NCBI GenBank assembly: GCA_961205875.1 | Contig: OY540815.1 | Location: 11,222,001-11,286,000 of the forward strand | DNA from: Sialis fuliginosa | Lineage: Eukaryota; Arthropoda; Insecta; Megaloptera; Sialidae | Direction: 5' to 3' | DNA length: 64,000 nucleotides | Shown here: positions 1 to 11,303 of the stretch, one piece after another | How the letters are laid out: every line of letters starts with the position of its first letter | Numbering within the stretch: the first letter of the stretch is position 1 | Made by a program: the position numbers and the translations under genes | The notes under the pieces: generated by a model | Seen by the model: the letters and a program-made list of their open reading frames with translations, nothing else | Databases searched by the model: none | What the model was told of the DNA's origin: nothing

Positions 1-1079
1 ATATTCAGAAATGGTAGTAATCAAATATCAAAAAAACATTTCTAATTCAGTTCAATTAATTAAAAAATAGCCATTACTAGGGTCATATCCAAGACTGGTG
101 TCAGTACCTTATTTAGTTTTATTTTAAATAGTTTTAATCGATTCTTACAGAAGCGATTTTTACTTAAAGGTATAGTCATTTATGTATGACTCTTGAATGT
201 AACTTATAAAGTTTTGGAATGATGTAAAATTAGAAAGTTCTTCTAATAGTATCGCTTAGGAAAAAACTACTTTTAGAAGCTGTGATGTGTCATATTTTAA
301 ACTATCCATCAAGTTAGATTGTTACAGCAGTTGTCAAAAGTAATGGTACAAAGAATGTAGCAACTTTTATTAGTATTTTTATGTATATTGGTTTTTCATT
401 TAAAATAAACATAAAGATTTTTAATATCGTCTACTCATCATTCTTTCCCCTACTTAATTATACTGATTGTAAGTTGAATATAAATAAGATGCTATTTTAT
501 TTACTTGTATATATTTATTTTTCAGAAAAAGAGTATCCAAAAAGTACACTATTGCCCTATTGGTTAGGAAGAACTGATTAATTCTGTAAAATTGTCATGT
601 CTGTTTAATGTTATTTAGCAATTCAAATTTGTTCTACGAAATGCAACAGCTAATTGTAAAATTTTTACATTGAATTTACATCAGGACGATGTTCAATTCT
701 CCTTTCCCCTTCCACGCATTCGTTGACATGAATGTGGTCATAGATCAGAGGACAGCTTGTAGTTGACCAAACAAAAATGTAAATGTTTTAACCTCTCCTA
801 ACAATAACAAATTTGCCACATCCCACATATAAATCTGTCCTGAACAATAATAACAGTTGCATAATGTTTGGTTACTATGTGTAGGCACTTTGATAAAATT
901 TTGTATTGTATTTATTTCAAAAATACCAATATTTCTTGTTTATTTATTTAATTTAAATGTTATATATATACATCTATCCTTAATAGAAAAGATTGAGTAT
1001 AGTTTTTGAATATTACTACGTTGATTGGGAACTAAACAAATATTGAAGATTAATACTAATATTAAAATATATATGTAAA
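1..1079. other. AT-rich noncoding stretch
   Basis: AT-rich sequence with no recognisable gene or repeat boundary. A 66-codon open frame at 381-581 is rich in Phe, Tyr, Leu, Ile and Asn, as expected of random AT-rich DNA, and resembles no family I know. Confidence 0.6.
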
Positions 1080-1477
1080 TCTATAAGCTATGTCTGTATA
1101 GTGTAAATTTAAAGTCCATTGTTTGTTTAATCCGACTACTGAACCGATTTTGATGGGAAAAACTATTAGAAAGTATGAAACTTTAGAATTACATTATAAT
1201 TCATTTTCGACAAGTTCATGTTAAGGGTAATTTAAAAATGATATTTTCTAATAAAAATATATTTCAAAAATATTGTATATTTATAAAAAATACAATTGAT
1301 ATTTTTCAATACAAATGTATACAACGAAAAATATAATTAATATAAACTAATTACATTGTGATAGAAATATTGATGTAATTAATTTAATCATCACTGGTAT
1401 CATTTTTAGATTTGCCAGTCGCGCGGACATTAATGTATTTTGAAATATATACGGGAGAAGCCGCGGGGAAATTCTAG
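1080..1477 (+). mobile_element. Non-autonomous Helitron
   Basis: The element starts with TCTATAAGC directly after a host A (1079) and ends with CTAG at 1474-1477 before a host T (1478), which is the A^T insertion preference of Helitrons. Just inside the 3' end is a GC-rich segment around 1451-1467 (ACGGGAGAAGCCGCGGGG) matching the short hairpin that precedes CTAG in insect Helitrons. Near the 5' end are TTGTTTGTTTAATC and CTGAACCGATTTTGATGGG, which recur in insect non-autonomous Helitrons. There is no Rep/helicase coding, so it depends on an autonomous partner. At 398 bp it is typical of a deleted family member. The termini are seen directly; the family assignment rests on known Helitron structure. 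Confidence 0.72.
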
Positions 1478-2756
1478 TCATGAATATTCGTTTTTACTGA
1501 ATACCACTCACACACCTACAAGAATTTTTTTTACATGAAAGAACTTGTTTAAAATATTTTTAATTAAAATTTGTTTTACCAATTACCTACAAAAATCATA
1601 TTTTAAATTTTATGAATAAACTTCATAATTGACAAATTTACATTCAAACTTCAGTAAAAAATCTAAAAAATTACATAATAGAATATGGCAAAATGAAAAT
1701 TTGACACAACATTTATATTGATAAATGTAAGTTTAAATTAAAAAAAAGTAAGCTGGTAAAAAAAGAAACAAAAACGAGTTTCATAAAAGAAGTGTAAATT
1801 AATTAAAGATTACAAGACCAAAAAAGAAAAGGAAAAAAACTTTAGGAATACTTTTTTCTGCTAATATTAAATATTTAATAAAAGATGGGAAATTGAAAGT
1901 ATGTATCATAAAATGTAAACTTTTATAACTTCATTTAAATAATAATACAACTGAAAGAATAAATTAAAATGTATAGCATATTCAATTTTGCGCTTCAAAT
2001 ATCAACTGGAGTAGAGAAAAATGCAATGTTATATTTAATTCGAAGGTAAGTAACCTACATAAAATTTCTATCATTTCATGTATTGTATTGATTAGTAAAA
2101 AATAAAAATAAAGTATAAAATTAGTTTACGAAAAAGTATCACAGTAATTATGTATTGTATGGTCTACGATCTAAAAATTTAGATGTTCTTGACATTTTCA
2201 ATTATTCTATTTTAGTTAATTGTAACTGGCTATATGGAATAGATGGGGCCAATGATCAACTAATAGAGTTACGTGATTTCTTAAATGTAACCTGTTGGAA
2301 TTGATAGCGTGCAATCACGAGAGGATCAATTATTAATTCGAAGTTGTATCGTAACTTTCATTGTCAATTATGTAATAATTAAATAAAAGTAAAATAATGG
2401 TTATCCGTAATTGAAAACCTTAAATAGCTCAAGTGTTAAAATAGTAAAGAATTATTTTTTTAAATAGTTAGAGAGGTCAAGGTAAATAGTAAAAAAATGA
2501 TTTGGCTGCAGTGAAAGGGTTTAAGGTATCAAAATATCCCATTGAATATACATAAAAAAAATATTCATATACCTATGAATTTCAAATTGCTCTAAAACTA
2601 ATGAAGATTTAAATAAAGAAGAATCAAAATACTTTTTTTTACTAACCTATAATATTATGTATAAAATTCGAATATGGTACGAATTTAAAAAAAAAATGAA
2701 AAGAAAATAGAATTAAACAAGATTTTTTAAACGAAAATTATAGTAGGTTTATGTCC
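1478..2756. other. AT-rich noncoding stretch
   Basis: AT-rich, with many homopolymer A and T runs. I see no gene, no tRNA-like fold and no clear repeat boundary. Confidence 0.55.
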
Positions 2757-3066
2757 AGCATTATAAAGAATTTGCTTAATAGCAACCGTATGTAATTTGC
2801 TTGGTAGCTAATGCTATAATGGCAAATCGTTATGAATTAGCTCGGGATTAAAGAACAGTGGTAATAAATGTATAATAATGTAAATGCTTTATATTTAATG
2901 AGGTATACTTGGCAGCACTTATTTTAAGTAGCTGATTTCTATTTAATGCGCATATATACGATTTCATTCGCTATATCTGTGAGTGTAGTATTGTCATTTA
3001 TATTCAATGCCTAGCCGATAGCGTTAACCACGTTTGCACTCGATCAAATTGTTTATAATACCGGGC
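2757..3066 (+). mobile_element. Short inverted-repeat element (MITE-like), copy 1
   Basis: This stretch aligns along most of its length with the reverse complement of 54640-54979. Shared blocks include ATAAATGTATAATAATGTAA, TTGGCAGCACTTATTTTA and CGCTATATCTGTGAGTGTA (CGCTACGTCTGTGAGTGTA in the other copy). Its ends are inverted relative to each other: AGCATTATAAAG on the left and TTTATAATACCGGGC on the right. It has no coding capacity. It is more diverged in its terminal repeats than copy 2. I read it as a non-autonomous DNA transposon; the superfamily is not evident because no convincing target-site duplication can be seen. Confidence 0.7.
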
Positions 3067-5070
3067 ATTATTTATCTATATAAAAGTGTAGGTATATAGT
3101 ATATAGTATCTATTTAAAAAAATTATAATTTCTATACTATCCAATATCGGTTATATTAATCGGTTATCTCAGTTGTATAATCTTTAATAATATAAAATAA
3201 TCCCTGTTTCAATAAATTCTGACTACGTCCCTGGAGACTATGCTAGATAAACGTACTGTAGGAAGGAGTTTCTCTAGGAACAGACAAGATAAATCCATTT
3301 AAATTAAATTACACAAGTTTAAATTAGCCGCACGGGCGCAGGTTGATTAGTAAGTATCTGTGTTAGCTAATTACTGACACAACATCACTACGTGAGTACG
3401 TTTCACACGAGTAAATATTCATTGAATAAATAAAAACGATTTACATAGACTGGCCTCTAATGACCTTTAATTTCAAAGTTTCACATGTACATATAAGACA
3501 TGGTATTTTTAGGTTTTTAGTATTTTATATATCTAATTATCCAGTTACATGTCCATTTAGCTATGTGATTTCATTTATTCAGAATCCTTCAATCTTTGGA
3601 ATTTAATAATTAAATAGAAAATGAAAAATTTATAACATACAATCGATATTATACATTTGTAATATTGTAATATACCATTAATGATCAAGAAACTATAAAA
3701 CAGGATATATGTATAGTTTAGATATTTATAAAGGCGGTATTTCGTGACAAAAACTTTGTCCGTTGTTTTAAATTATTTACATCCTTTATTTTTTCTATAA
3801 CTTATTTATTAAATTCCAGAAGAACGTTATTTTTGATTTTGTTTTGCATTAAAACTTTGTATTGATTTTCATACGGTTTTTATAATGGTTAGTATTCTTC
3901 TTTTTGATACAATGGTTTTAAGAAATTATTCCCTAAGTTATACTTGTGTGATATTCAATATATTGACTGATATCTTAAAACATGAAATAACTGCAAATGT
4001 TCTTAATTTGATAGGGAATAAAATCCATCAATAAATTCTGGTTGAGGATGTAATATTTAAACTTTGTTTAAAATTTTTTAAGATAAGATAAGGAATAATT
4101 ATTATTATAAACAAAAAATATGCCACACAATATTATTTATTTTTTATTTTTATATACTAGAAAGATATGAATAGATTCTATTCTAGCTTACAGCTCATAT
4201 TTGAAGCACATTGTTTTAACGTCTGTTTTGAAATTAAAATGCATACACAAATTCTACTCGAGCGTCTATTGTGCACACATAGCGTATAATAGAATTGTAT
4301 CATACAATGATACTCAAGCAAAATGTTTTGCTTTAATATAGCTTAATAACACCTCTCACAAAAACGAATGAAAAATGTTTGTTTAAGGATATATTTTATG
4401 AACATAATAACTGTTATGTGTTGGAATATAATTGTTATATATTTTTTGCCTTTTTAAGTAAATTCTATGGAGAGAGGAGTATACAAGATTTATGTGGAAT
4501 AGCGGTTGATGTCATTTTACATATATTCTTATTTTTGATATTTTCAAATTTTTTTAAATAAATCGGGAGGCGTAATGAGGCAAATCCTAGGCAAAATAGA
4601 TCCGCTGTAGTTTTTTTTAATAAAAAAAGTATGAAAATTTCCCAATACGTAAGACCATGATGTTTTTATAAATTTTCATATATCACTAAAGTTTGGTGAG
4701 ACAGAAAAAAGATAATATGTTTGTTTGAAGTATTTTATCGCAATAGTAAAGCCAGGTTAATTAAAACTAGAATTTATACCAACATTAAATAAAAAGGGAC
4801 AAAATAAATCACTTTTATTGTATGTTTTGTCTGGAATAAACTGAAAATGTAGCAAGGAAGGTAAATGCATATAAAATAGGAGAAGAAATTATGTGTGAAA
4901 GATAAATGGTCTGAAAACACATATTATTTATATATTCACAAATAAAAAATTATAATAAAATTTTTATAAATCAAATATTTATAAAATTTTTCCAGACATC
5001 AAAATTTTACACGTTCTTCGCAAAATTATACCTATGTAATAATTATTTTATCATATAACAGTTTTTTTAG
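3067..5070. other. Noncoding stretch, slightly GC-richer at 3211-3420
   Basis: Mostly AT-rich. The part around 3211-3420 has more G and C than its surroundings (for example AGCCGCACGGGCGCAGG near 3328) but no sustained frame, so it could be a regulatory island. A 60-codon frame at 4379-4561 is low-complexity and AT-driven. Around 4312-4340 a stretch resembles the outer terminal repeat of the 2.8-kb element, too weakly to call. Confidence 0.45.
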
Positions 5071-5252
5071 CATGTTTAATAATGGAAATAATTCGAGTTC
5101 GAACGACATAAAGCATAAAAGTCACAGACGACTTTTTGTGAAAATCTTTCCGTTCCTAAGCGTTCGCGTCACTGAGTACGTCACAAAATGTTATTGGACT
5201 GACAACTTGTTAGAGGACTTCCTTCTACAAATCGACACAGAAATTGGGTCAG
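5071..5252 (+). CDS. Candidate internal exon (unrecognised)
   Basis: An open frame begins at an ATG right after a T-rich tract ending in AG (TTTTTTTAG before 5071) and runs in frame to TCAG|GTGAGA at 5252/5253, a good match to a 5' splice site. The translated segment (about 60 residues, for example EYVTKCYWTDNLLEDFLLQI) is less biased toward Phe, Asn and Ile than the random frames nearby. I do not recognise a domain. Without the splice signals the frame would run on to a stop at about 5291. It could equally be chance; the R1 repeat begins only 165 bp downstream. Confidence 0.2.
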
Positions 5253-5417
5253 GTGAGACGTTGAGGTTATATACATTTTTATCTGAATTATAAATGAACT
5301 TATATCTTTATGCACATACCAATTTCCTTGTAACTTATAGCAGAAGTATAATTTTTAAATCAGGATATAACTTTTCTCAGTTTCAGTTCATTTTACTTTC
5401 TCGCAATATCGAAGATA

Positions 5418-5993
5418 CGAGAAGCTTTGTGATCGTTTCAGATTGAAAAAAAAAATGTTTCTCGATTTCAAAATTTTAAGACAAACACTTTTCGTTTCGT
5501 GTCTGTTTGTCTGCCCGTCCGTCCGTGTGTCCGTCTGTCCCCTGAATCTTTGTCACACGCATAACTCATGAACCACTAAACCGATATTATTGAAACTTGG
5601 TCGGGTGGTTGGGTCTGGCTTGAGGACGGTCCCAATTCAAAATCATCAAAATCGTGTGTAAGGAGGAGGGGTGACATCCCAAAATATTTATTTTTTCAAG
5701 ATATCACAAGAAAGATATGGGTCTACAACGTTTGATGTAAAATATTCCCTTACAAAGATTTATCTCAATTTATTGAAAAAATTCGTATTTTGTTTTTCTA
5801 AATTGATATTTGCTTGGACATATTAAATGTCATTGTGGCGTTTTAAATGCCATTTTAACGTTTGCATAAATTCAGATTTAGATTGAAATTGCCAAAAAAT
5901 TAAAAATATACGAAAACATAATCAGGTGCGTTTTAAAAAAAATTTCGAACTAATATTTTTTAGTAAAATTGTATAAAAATTAAATGGTTAACC
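5418..5993 (+). repeat. Dispersed repeat R1, copy 1
   Basis: This is one of three copies in the window; the others are inverted at 23305-24078 and 25229-25587. Order of shared blocks: CGAGAAGCTTTGTGATCG, a TTTCAAAATTT stretch, a run of GTCTGTCTG/GTCCGTCCG units (5500-5545), TCACACGCATAACTCATGAA, a GGTTGGGTCTGGCTTGA block, AATCGTGTGTAAGG, TTCCCTTACAAA, and AAATTGTATAAAAATTAAAT near the end. No protein is encoded. The GTCTG-type units followed by an AACTCATGAACC...ACCGAT stretch are a layout common in insect repeats. The ends are where similarity to the other copies is lost. Confidence 0.75.
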
Positions 5994-6442
5994 TCGGAAA
6001 ATGTTTTAAAATGGGAAAATTAAAAATAAACAATGTCTTTTTTTTGTTAAAAACAATATTTTTGATAAATAAATAAGCTTAAGAAAGTTGAAATACATTT
6101 TTTTTGTTTATTTATTATTAAAAAAACAAATAAAGAGCTGAATTGCAGGTATGTTAAAGAACAGAGCAGTCTGCTATCTGCTCAGTACAAAAAGCAGTGT
6201 TCCTAAAAACAGTTATCGCAGTACTCGTAGCAGTCCCATCTCTACTTCTGAGTATAACTATCTTCTTTTGATTTGTCATAGTGTTAATTTTTGTTTCATA
6301 AGCATATATAATTTACAAAGATTCCTACATCTCTACCTATTCATTATACATATATAATTTGTAGCAAACATCATATATAAAACAACAAAAAGATACTTTA
6401 ACAAAGTCCAGTAAAAACACCGCAATTCTTTAACCACTGCAG
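5994..6442. other. AT-rich stretch upstream of a GC-rich island
   Basis: Noncoding. A 68-codon frame at 6151-6357 has a Ser-rich start but no recognisable domain. The last 30 bases, ending in TTCTTTAACCACTGCAG at 6442, form a plausible 3' splice site for the candidate exon that follows. Confidence 0.4.
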
Positions 6443-6523
6443 GCGACATCGGCCCCATTCCACCTGGTGGGAGGTATTCAGTTGTGAAGCACGTTCAGCT
6501 CTTAGTGGTTCTCGCTGATGACG
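6443..6523 (+). CDS. Candidate small exon A in a GC-rich island
   Basis: This GC-rich 81-bp segment lies between an acceptor-like TTAACCACTGCAG (ends 6442) and a donor-like GTAATT (starts 6524). Read in phase 1 it is open throughout and encodes GDIGPIPPGGRYSVVKHVQL followed by a short LVVLADD tail, which has a far more protein-like composition than its surroundings. The length is a multiple of three. The donor is weak at position +5. The next candidate exon starts 72 bp on, behind a strong polypyrimidine tract, and is open in the matching phase. I do not recognise the protein. The alternative is a conserved regulatory island that happens to be open. Confidence 0.3.
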
Positions 6524-6595
6524 GTAATTAAATAAACCGACGGTCCGTCACAACGTCTCTCTTTCTCCCACTCACTCTCTTGTTTCACCCTACAG

Positions 6596-6732
6596 CCATT
6601 TACACGGGTCCCGCAAAGCCTCAGTACCTATTGTTTACTCCGACAAAAATAGCTAGATACTATGTGGATGTACTATTGCTAACACTGTTGTACAAGGTGA
6701 CGCTGAAAAAAAAATACATTGTGTGGATTTGA
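6596..6732 (+). CDS. Candidate exon B, in phase with exon A
   Basis: The 50 bases before 6596 form a strong acceptor: a C/T-rich tract (CTCTCTTTCTCCCACTCACT) and CACCCTACAG. If the preceding candidate exon ends with one base of a codon, this exon continues in frame as IYTGPAKPQYLLFTPTKIAR and further residues to a TGA at 6730-6732. A donor-like AAG|GTGACG at 6696/6697 would instead make it a 101-bp internal exon. The 72-bp interval is a typical insect intron length. No domain is recognised; the second half is Leu- and Lys-rich and could be untranslated. Confidence 0.27.
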
Positions 6733-7626
6733 GGGCTACGGACTGTCAGTCGTCTTTGTGAAAATTACTGTGCTTTATTGTTTCAAAGAACATTTAATTC
6801 ATCACATGTACTATATGCACATACAGGGTCCAGAATTTTACTATGGAACGTAGTAAAATAAATATAATTTCAGATGCAGATTACTCTCCTAATCATTTAG
6901 AAGTTTGATTTAAATTTAATTTTAAATTTCGTTTTCGAGATTGATTATATGTACAAATTATTGACAAAATGCAGACAATAATATGGGATAAACTTTAAAA
7001 AAGTGATTTATATAATTTGAACAATATTGTGAATTTTTTTTTCACAGTTATTACATTTGATTTAACCATCAGTAGTTACACAATGAAATATTTCCTCAAA
7101 AGTTAATCACAATATTAAAATTCAATTTTTCGTCTGTAATTGTAATAAATTTTTATAAGCATAGAAAGAGAATAAAAAGTATATTTGGCTTGATTTTTTT
7201 TAGCCAATATTTTTTTAAACACCCTAAATAATGTGCAGGAGTTAAACATCTGAACAAAAAATTATATTTTATATAAAATATTATACTCTTTTCTTCGAAT
7301 TCATCAATGGTTGTTATAATTGTTAGTACACTCTATATTTTCATCCAGAGTTTCAATTATTTTACTTGACTTGTGTTTTGTACACCTTTTATTGTGCTCT
7401 TATAAAAAGTACATAATTCTGCAAGCTGAATCTTATCATTCGATCTAAAACACAACATTTTTAATTGTTATAATTATCTTTCTCTAGAGATTTTTATACT
7501 TCGTGACTTTTTTAAAATTCCAACCATGTTTTTGAAATAAGAAAACAAACATACAACTGGTAAAAGTTATAATTATTAAAAGTACTGACAATGAGTTTGA
7601 ATAATGTTTTTTTAATTTATTTATAT
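6733..7626. other. AT-rich noncoding stretch
   Basis: AT-rich, with no gene, no clear repeat boundary and only short open frames. Confidence 0.55.
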
Positions 7627-8040
7627 ATTTCAATTTAAAATTAACCATTGAATCTTATTACATTATTTTTCAATATTTTTTTCCTTTTTCTACAAAAATG
7701 TTTATATCTTGTGAAGCTTACTGAGGATATGTTTGAGTATTGATTTTTATGGTGAAAGTTTTCTTGAATCTCAGAGATATAAATTTAATAAACGCTACCT
7801 GATACATCTATGCACTGTAGAAGTCTAATTTAAAATGGACCATTGAATTCAAAAATCTTATTACATTATTTTTTTAGTATTTTTGTTCCTTTTACTACGA
7901 AAATGTTTGTATCTAGCAAAGGTTTAGCTTACTGAGGATAAATATTGATTGTTATGGTAAAAGTTTTCATGAACCTCAATATATAAGTACATACTGTTCT
8001 AGAGGTATAAATTTAATACATCTATGCACTGTAGAACTCA
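7627..8040. repeat. Imperfect tandem duplication of about 200 bp
   Basis: Two adjacent diverged copies, 7627-7823 and about 7824-8040. Shared landmarks in order: AATTTAAAAT, CCATTGAAT, CTTATTACATTATTTTT, AAAATGTTT, AGCTTACTGAGGATA, ATTGATT, TATGGT with AAAGTTTTC, TATAAATTTAATA and ATACATCTATGCACTGTAGAA. Small indels separate the copies. There is no coding potential. It looks like an old local duplication. Confidence 0.8.
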
Positions 8041-8613
8041 AACAATAACAACCTTCATAATTATAATTGCAGATTGTATATTAATATTGTGATAGTAATC
8101 ATACTGTTGTTCTTAAATTAATAAATATATAGTTTTTTTGAATTACAGAAACCATAAACTACGTGATTAAATAAGGGAAAACAAAATATGTTCACTAATT
8201 ACTCAATAAAAACATTAACAGTACATTCAAAAAGGCATTTGTTTGATTTATAATATTTGCTTAACGTGAATAAAAAACTTAGCAACGGTGTAATATCATT
8301 AAATAGTACAACACGTGTATCATTTACAATAAAATAACAACATAGATGTCAATGATTATATATTGTGGTGCTGACCCAATTATATAGCTCTTTGTTTTGT
8401 TTCGTGTAAAAGGAAAATAAAATGAAGTTTTTATTAGACATATTTTAACTGTAATAACTTAAGGTAGATTCGTACAAGTTTATTTTAGTCTACATGTTGT
8501 AAATTGCATTTTTAAAATTGTTAGTCATTTTTTATATTGTCAGTTAATTAATTAAGTAACTAACGAGATTAACGATATTTCAAAACTATCATTTCGAAAA
8601 AGAGGAATATATA
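8041..8613. other. AT-rich noncoding stretch
   Basis: AT-rich sequence up to the left end of the mariner element. Nothing recognisable is present. Confidence 0.55.
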
Positions 8614-9610
8614 TGGGTACAAAATCTTTGACCTGATATACAAATTACGACATAAACAAAAAATCCTTATGCTTCTCATAGAGTACCATCCTTAACTAGA
8701 ATACTGTCAAAATTTCATGACATTTCATGTACTCTTGTTCAAGTTACAGCCTTCGAAGTGACGCTATTTTTTTTTTTTAATGATGAGAAAAGTGAATTTC
8801 ATATTTTCATTAAACATTATTTTTTGATGGAAAAAAATACCGTTCAATCAAAGGAATGGCTTGTTAAGTGTAACGGTACATCTGCCCCAGATAATACAAC
8901 CGTAAAATATTGGTTTGCTGAGTTTCGTCGGACCGTAGGAACCCAAATAATGCACCACGTTTAGGAGGCAATTACTTCAGAAAACAATCGAAAAAATTGT
9001 GAAATTGTGTTGAATGACTGCATAGTGAAATTAAATGAGCTAGCTAACACCACAGGCATCTCAAAGGAACGTACTGGTCATATCCTTCATGAATGTTTAT
9101 ATTTGAAAAAGCTTTGCGGGCGATGGCTACCACGTTTTTTAACAATTGACCAAAAAAATGAACGTGTTGGACTTTCAAAGCAAAATTTAGCACTGTTTCA
9201 TTGCGATAAGAAGGAATTTTCGTGCGATTTGTAACAATGGACGAAATATGGATCACAACTACATCGCAGTCCAATCGAAAAAAATGCTGTTTCTCCAAGA
9301 TAATGCACCATCTTACAAAGCTCACTTTACGACCGATAAATTGAAGGAATTGCGCTATGAATTGATTCCGCACCCACCGTATTCACCTGGCCCCCAGCGA
9401 CTACTACCTTTTTCCGAAATTGAAAATGTGGCTCTCTGACAAAAGATTTTACTCTAATGAAGAGGTCGAGTTGGAAACAAATGCCTATTTTGAGGGATTT
9501 AACGATAGCTACTATAAGATAAGTATCAAAATGTTAGAGGACCGTTGGAACTAGTGCATTACTCTAGATGGAGAGTTTTTTCATTATTAGGCCAAAGACT
9601 TTTCAGTTCA
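8614..9610 (+). mobile_element. Mariner-like transposon, internally deleted
   Basis: Both ends can be placed. The left end TGGGTACAAAATCTTTGACC (8614 onward) follows a TA. The right end AGGCCAAAGACTTTTCAGTT (9589 onward) is its imperfect inverted copy; aligned as reverse complements they share AAAA(G)TCTTTG(A/G)CCT. The TA expected after the right end reads TG, a probable later mutation. The element is about 1 kb against roughly 1.3 kb for complete family members, because the middle of the transposase gene is missing. Wording of the conserved blocks suggests the cecropia-type (Hsmar1-like) mariners; that subfamily call is inference. Confidence 0.88.
8779..9554 (+). pseudogene. Mariner transposase pseudogene (D,D34D)
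   Basis: In an intact element this gene encodes the enzyme that cuts and rejoins element ends. Recognisable segments in order: an N-terminal helix-turn-helix (FLMEKNTVQSKEWL, WFAEFRR), a second HTH region (ISKERTGHILHE, GRWLPRFLTIDQK), the first catalytic Asp in FVTMDEIWI (codon 9240-9242), the second in FLQDNAPS (9299-9301), and HPPYSP followed after a frameshift by APSDYYLFPKLK with the third Asp (9399-9401). The first two Asp codons are 59 bp apart where the family has roughly 90 codons, so over 200 bp are deleted. About 5 bp are missing between HPPYSP and APSD; adding them back gives the expected 34-residue spacing. A further frameshift lies near 8950-8980. The product ends near EDRWN at a premature TAG. 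It cannot make active enzyme. Confidence 0.93.
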
Positions 9611-11303
9611 TGAATATTAACATAGAGAACTTACTTTTCAGATAATAAAAAAATCATTCAAAAATGTAGTAATTTTGTTTTTGAAGATTTCATATTTATT
9701 ATGGTTATACAATTCCAGTTTCCCAATTTATCTTTAGTTAAACAATATAAAAACTAAGATTTTAGGAGTGGTCACGCATTTCATAAAAGACAAATGTTAA
9801 ATAATAAGTTTACAGCCCGTGTAAATGTAGCTGAACAAAACCCTTTTATAAACATATATGTACATGGTAACCAATAGACTGGCCACTGCTAGTTTGTTTG
9901 GCTTATGTAAATATAGTTAAATTGTGTTATAATGCGTTTTTAAATATTTACAATGCATGACACAATTAAAGATAGGTATATTGATAATCAAATATTTGCT
10001 GTGTAATATTCAGGCGTAAAAATCGATATAATATATTATTATGTATTTAATAAATATTTTCTATGTTCTAGTTATTTTTTTTTAATTAACTAATTATTTG
10101 CAAGTTTGTATGTACTGTTTAGAATATTAGTAGTTCTGTTTTAATTTCAATTTTAATTACAAAATTTAGTTGAACATTATTACCTTCGTTTGAACTTTTA
10201 ATTTTTGTTAATGCATATCACCAAATTATGTATTTTTTGTTTTTGTAAAATATTACTGAAAAGGGTTAATAAATTTTGTTCAGAGCATTCTAAGTTAATC
10301 TGTGTTATAATTTGCGATTGAATTTCTTTTAATCCTTGGCAAATATTTTTGTATAATACTAAAAAACATAAATTTAAAATTTTTATCTCTCATTTATATC
10401 TTTTTATTTTTCCTTTATTCCAAATTTCGTACATATGTATATACGATCATATTAATTAAATAAAATATAAACAAAATTCCTAATTTAGTACAATATAAAA
10501 TCATAATAATATGAATAAAATCCAGCGGATGAAAATCTTTTTCAAGTCACAAATTACTAATTACAAATTTTATTAATTTTGGCTAATAGAATTAAATTAT
10601 TAACATAGCTGAACAAATTCTATTCTAATTACAGCCGTTAACAATTTCTTTTAAATTTATAACAAAACACAAAGGATTTAAATTTCATGCAAATGAAATT
10701 TATAAAGCACTTAATTATTCATTATCATATTTTATTTTTTCCCGTTTCCGAATTCAACAAGTGGGAAAAATGTTGACTACATTTATCATCTCAAATCCAC
10801 GCAAATAAAATACAACTATCAAAAACAAAAATAATACAAGATCTATAGTTTCTACATATTTTTAATTAAAAAAAAGAATACTATAATTGAATTCTGAAAC
10901 TAAGAAGTAACAACTCTATCAGTAATTAAAATCGAATAGAAGTTTTCATTTCTAATGTTATTATACCAAAGTTTTCCTTTTTATTGAATATAACTAATAT
11001 TTTATTAATTGTTTGAAGATTTTGTTAAAATCAATGTTACTATTAACAATATATTAAAACTTTTATGAAAATATATGATATTGTATATATCCTTCCGAAT
11101 TTGAGGTAACCTAGTTGAACATCTTACAGTCTATAATCTATATAGTTAATCAGTTTATCTTTAAACAGTAAACCCAAAGGCCGGATTTACCTAACCTATA
11201 AATACTGGCCGACCTTCTTCAAGCTAAGACCACAAACATTGACATCACCAATGAATAATGTATCCTCGTGTGGGAATACACAATTTACTGCTGTCCACCT
11301 TTA
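9611..11303. other. AT-rich noncoding stretch
   Basis: AT-rich, no gene recognised. A small palindrome around 10679-10702 (TAAATTTCAT...ATGAAATTTA) is present. A short segment around 11175-11260 has slightly more G and C but no sustained frame. Confidence 0.55.

Noticed and set aside
381-581. Open frame of 66 codons
   Set aside because: Composition dominated by Phe, Tyr, Ile, Asn and Leu, no domain and no splice support; typical of AT-rich random sequence. The same reasoning removed most frames over 60 codons in the window.
4312-4345. Third copy of the 2.8-kb MITE
   Set aside because: Only a short match to the outer terminal repeat (CTCAAGCAAAATGTTTTG); no interior similarity and no second end.
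9044-9373. 109-codon minus-strand frame
   Set aside because: It is the antisense shadow of the mariner transposase pseudogene.
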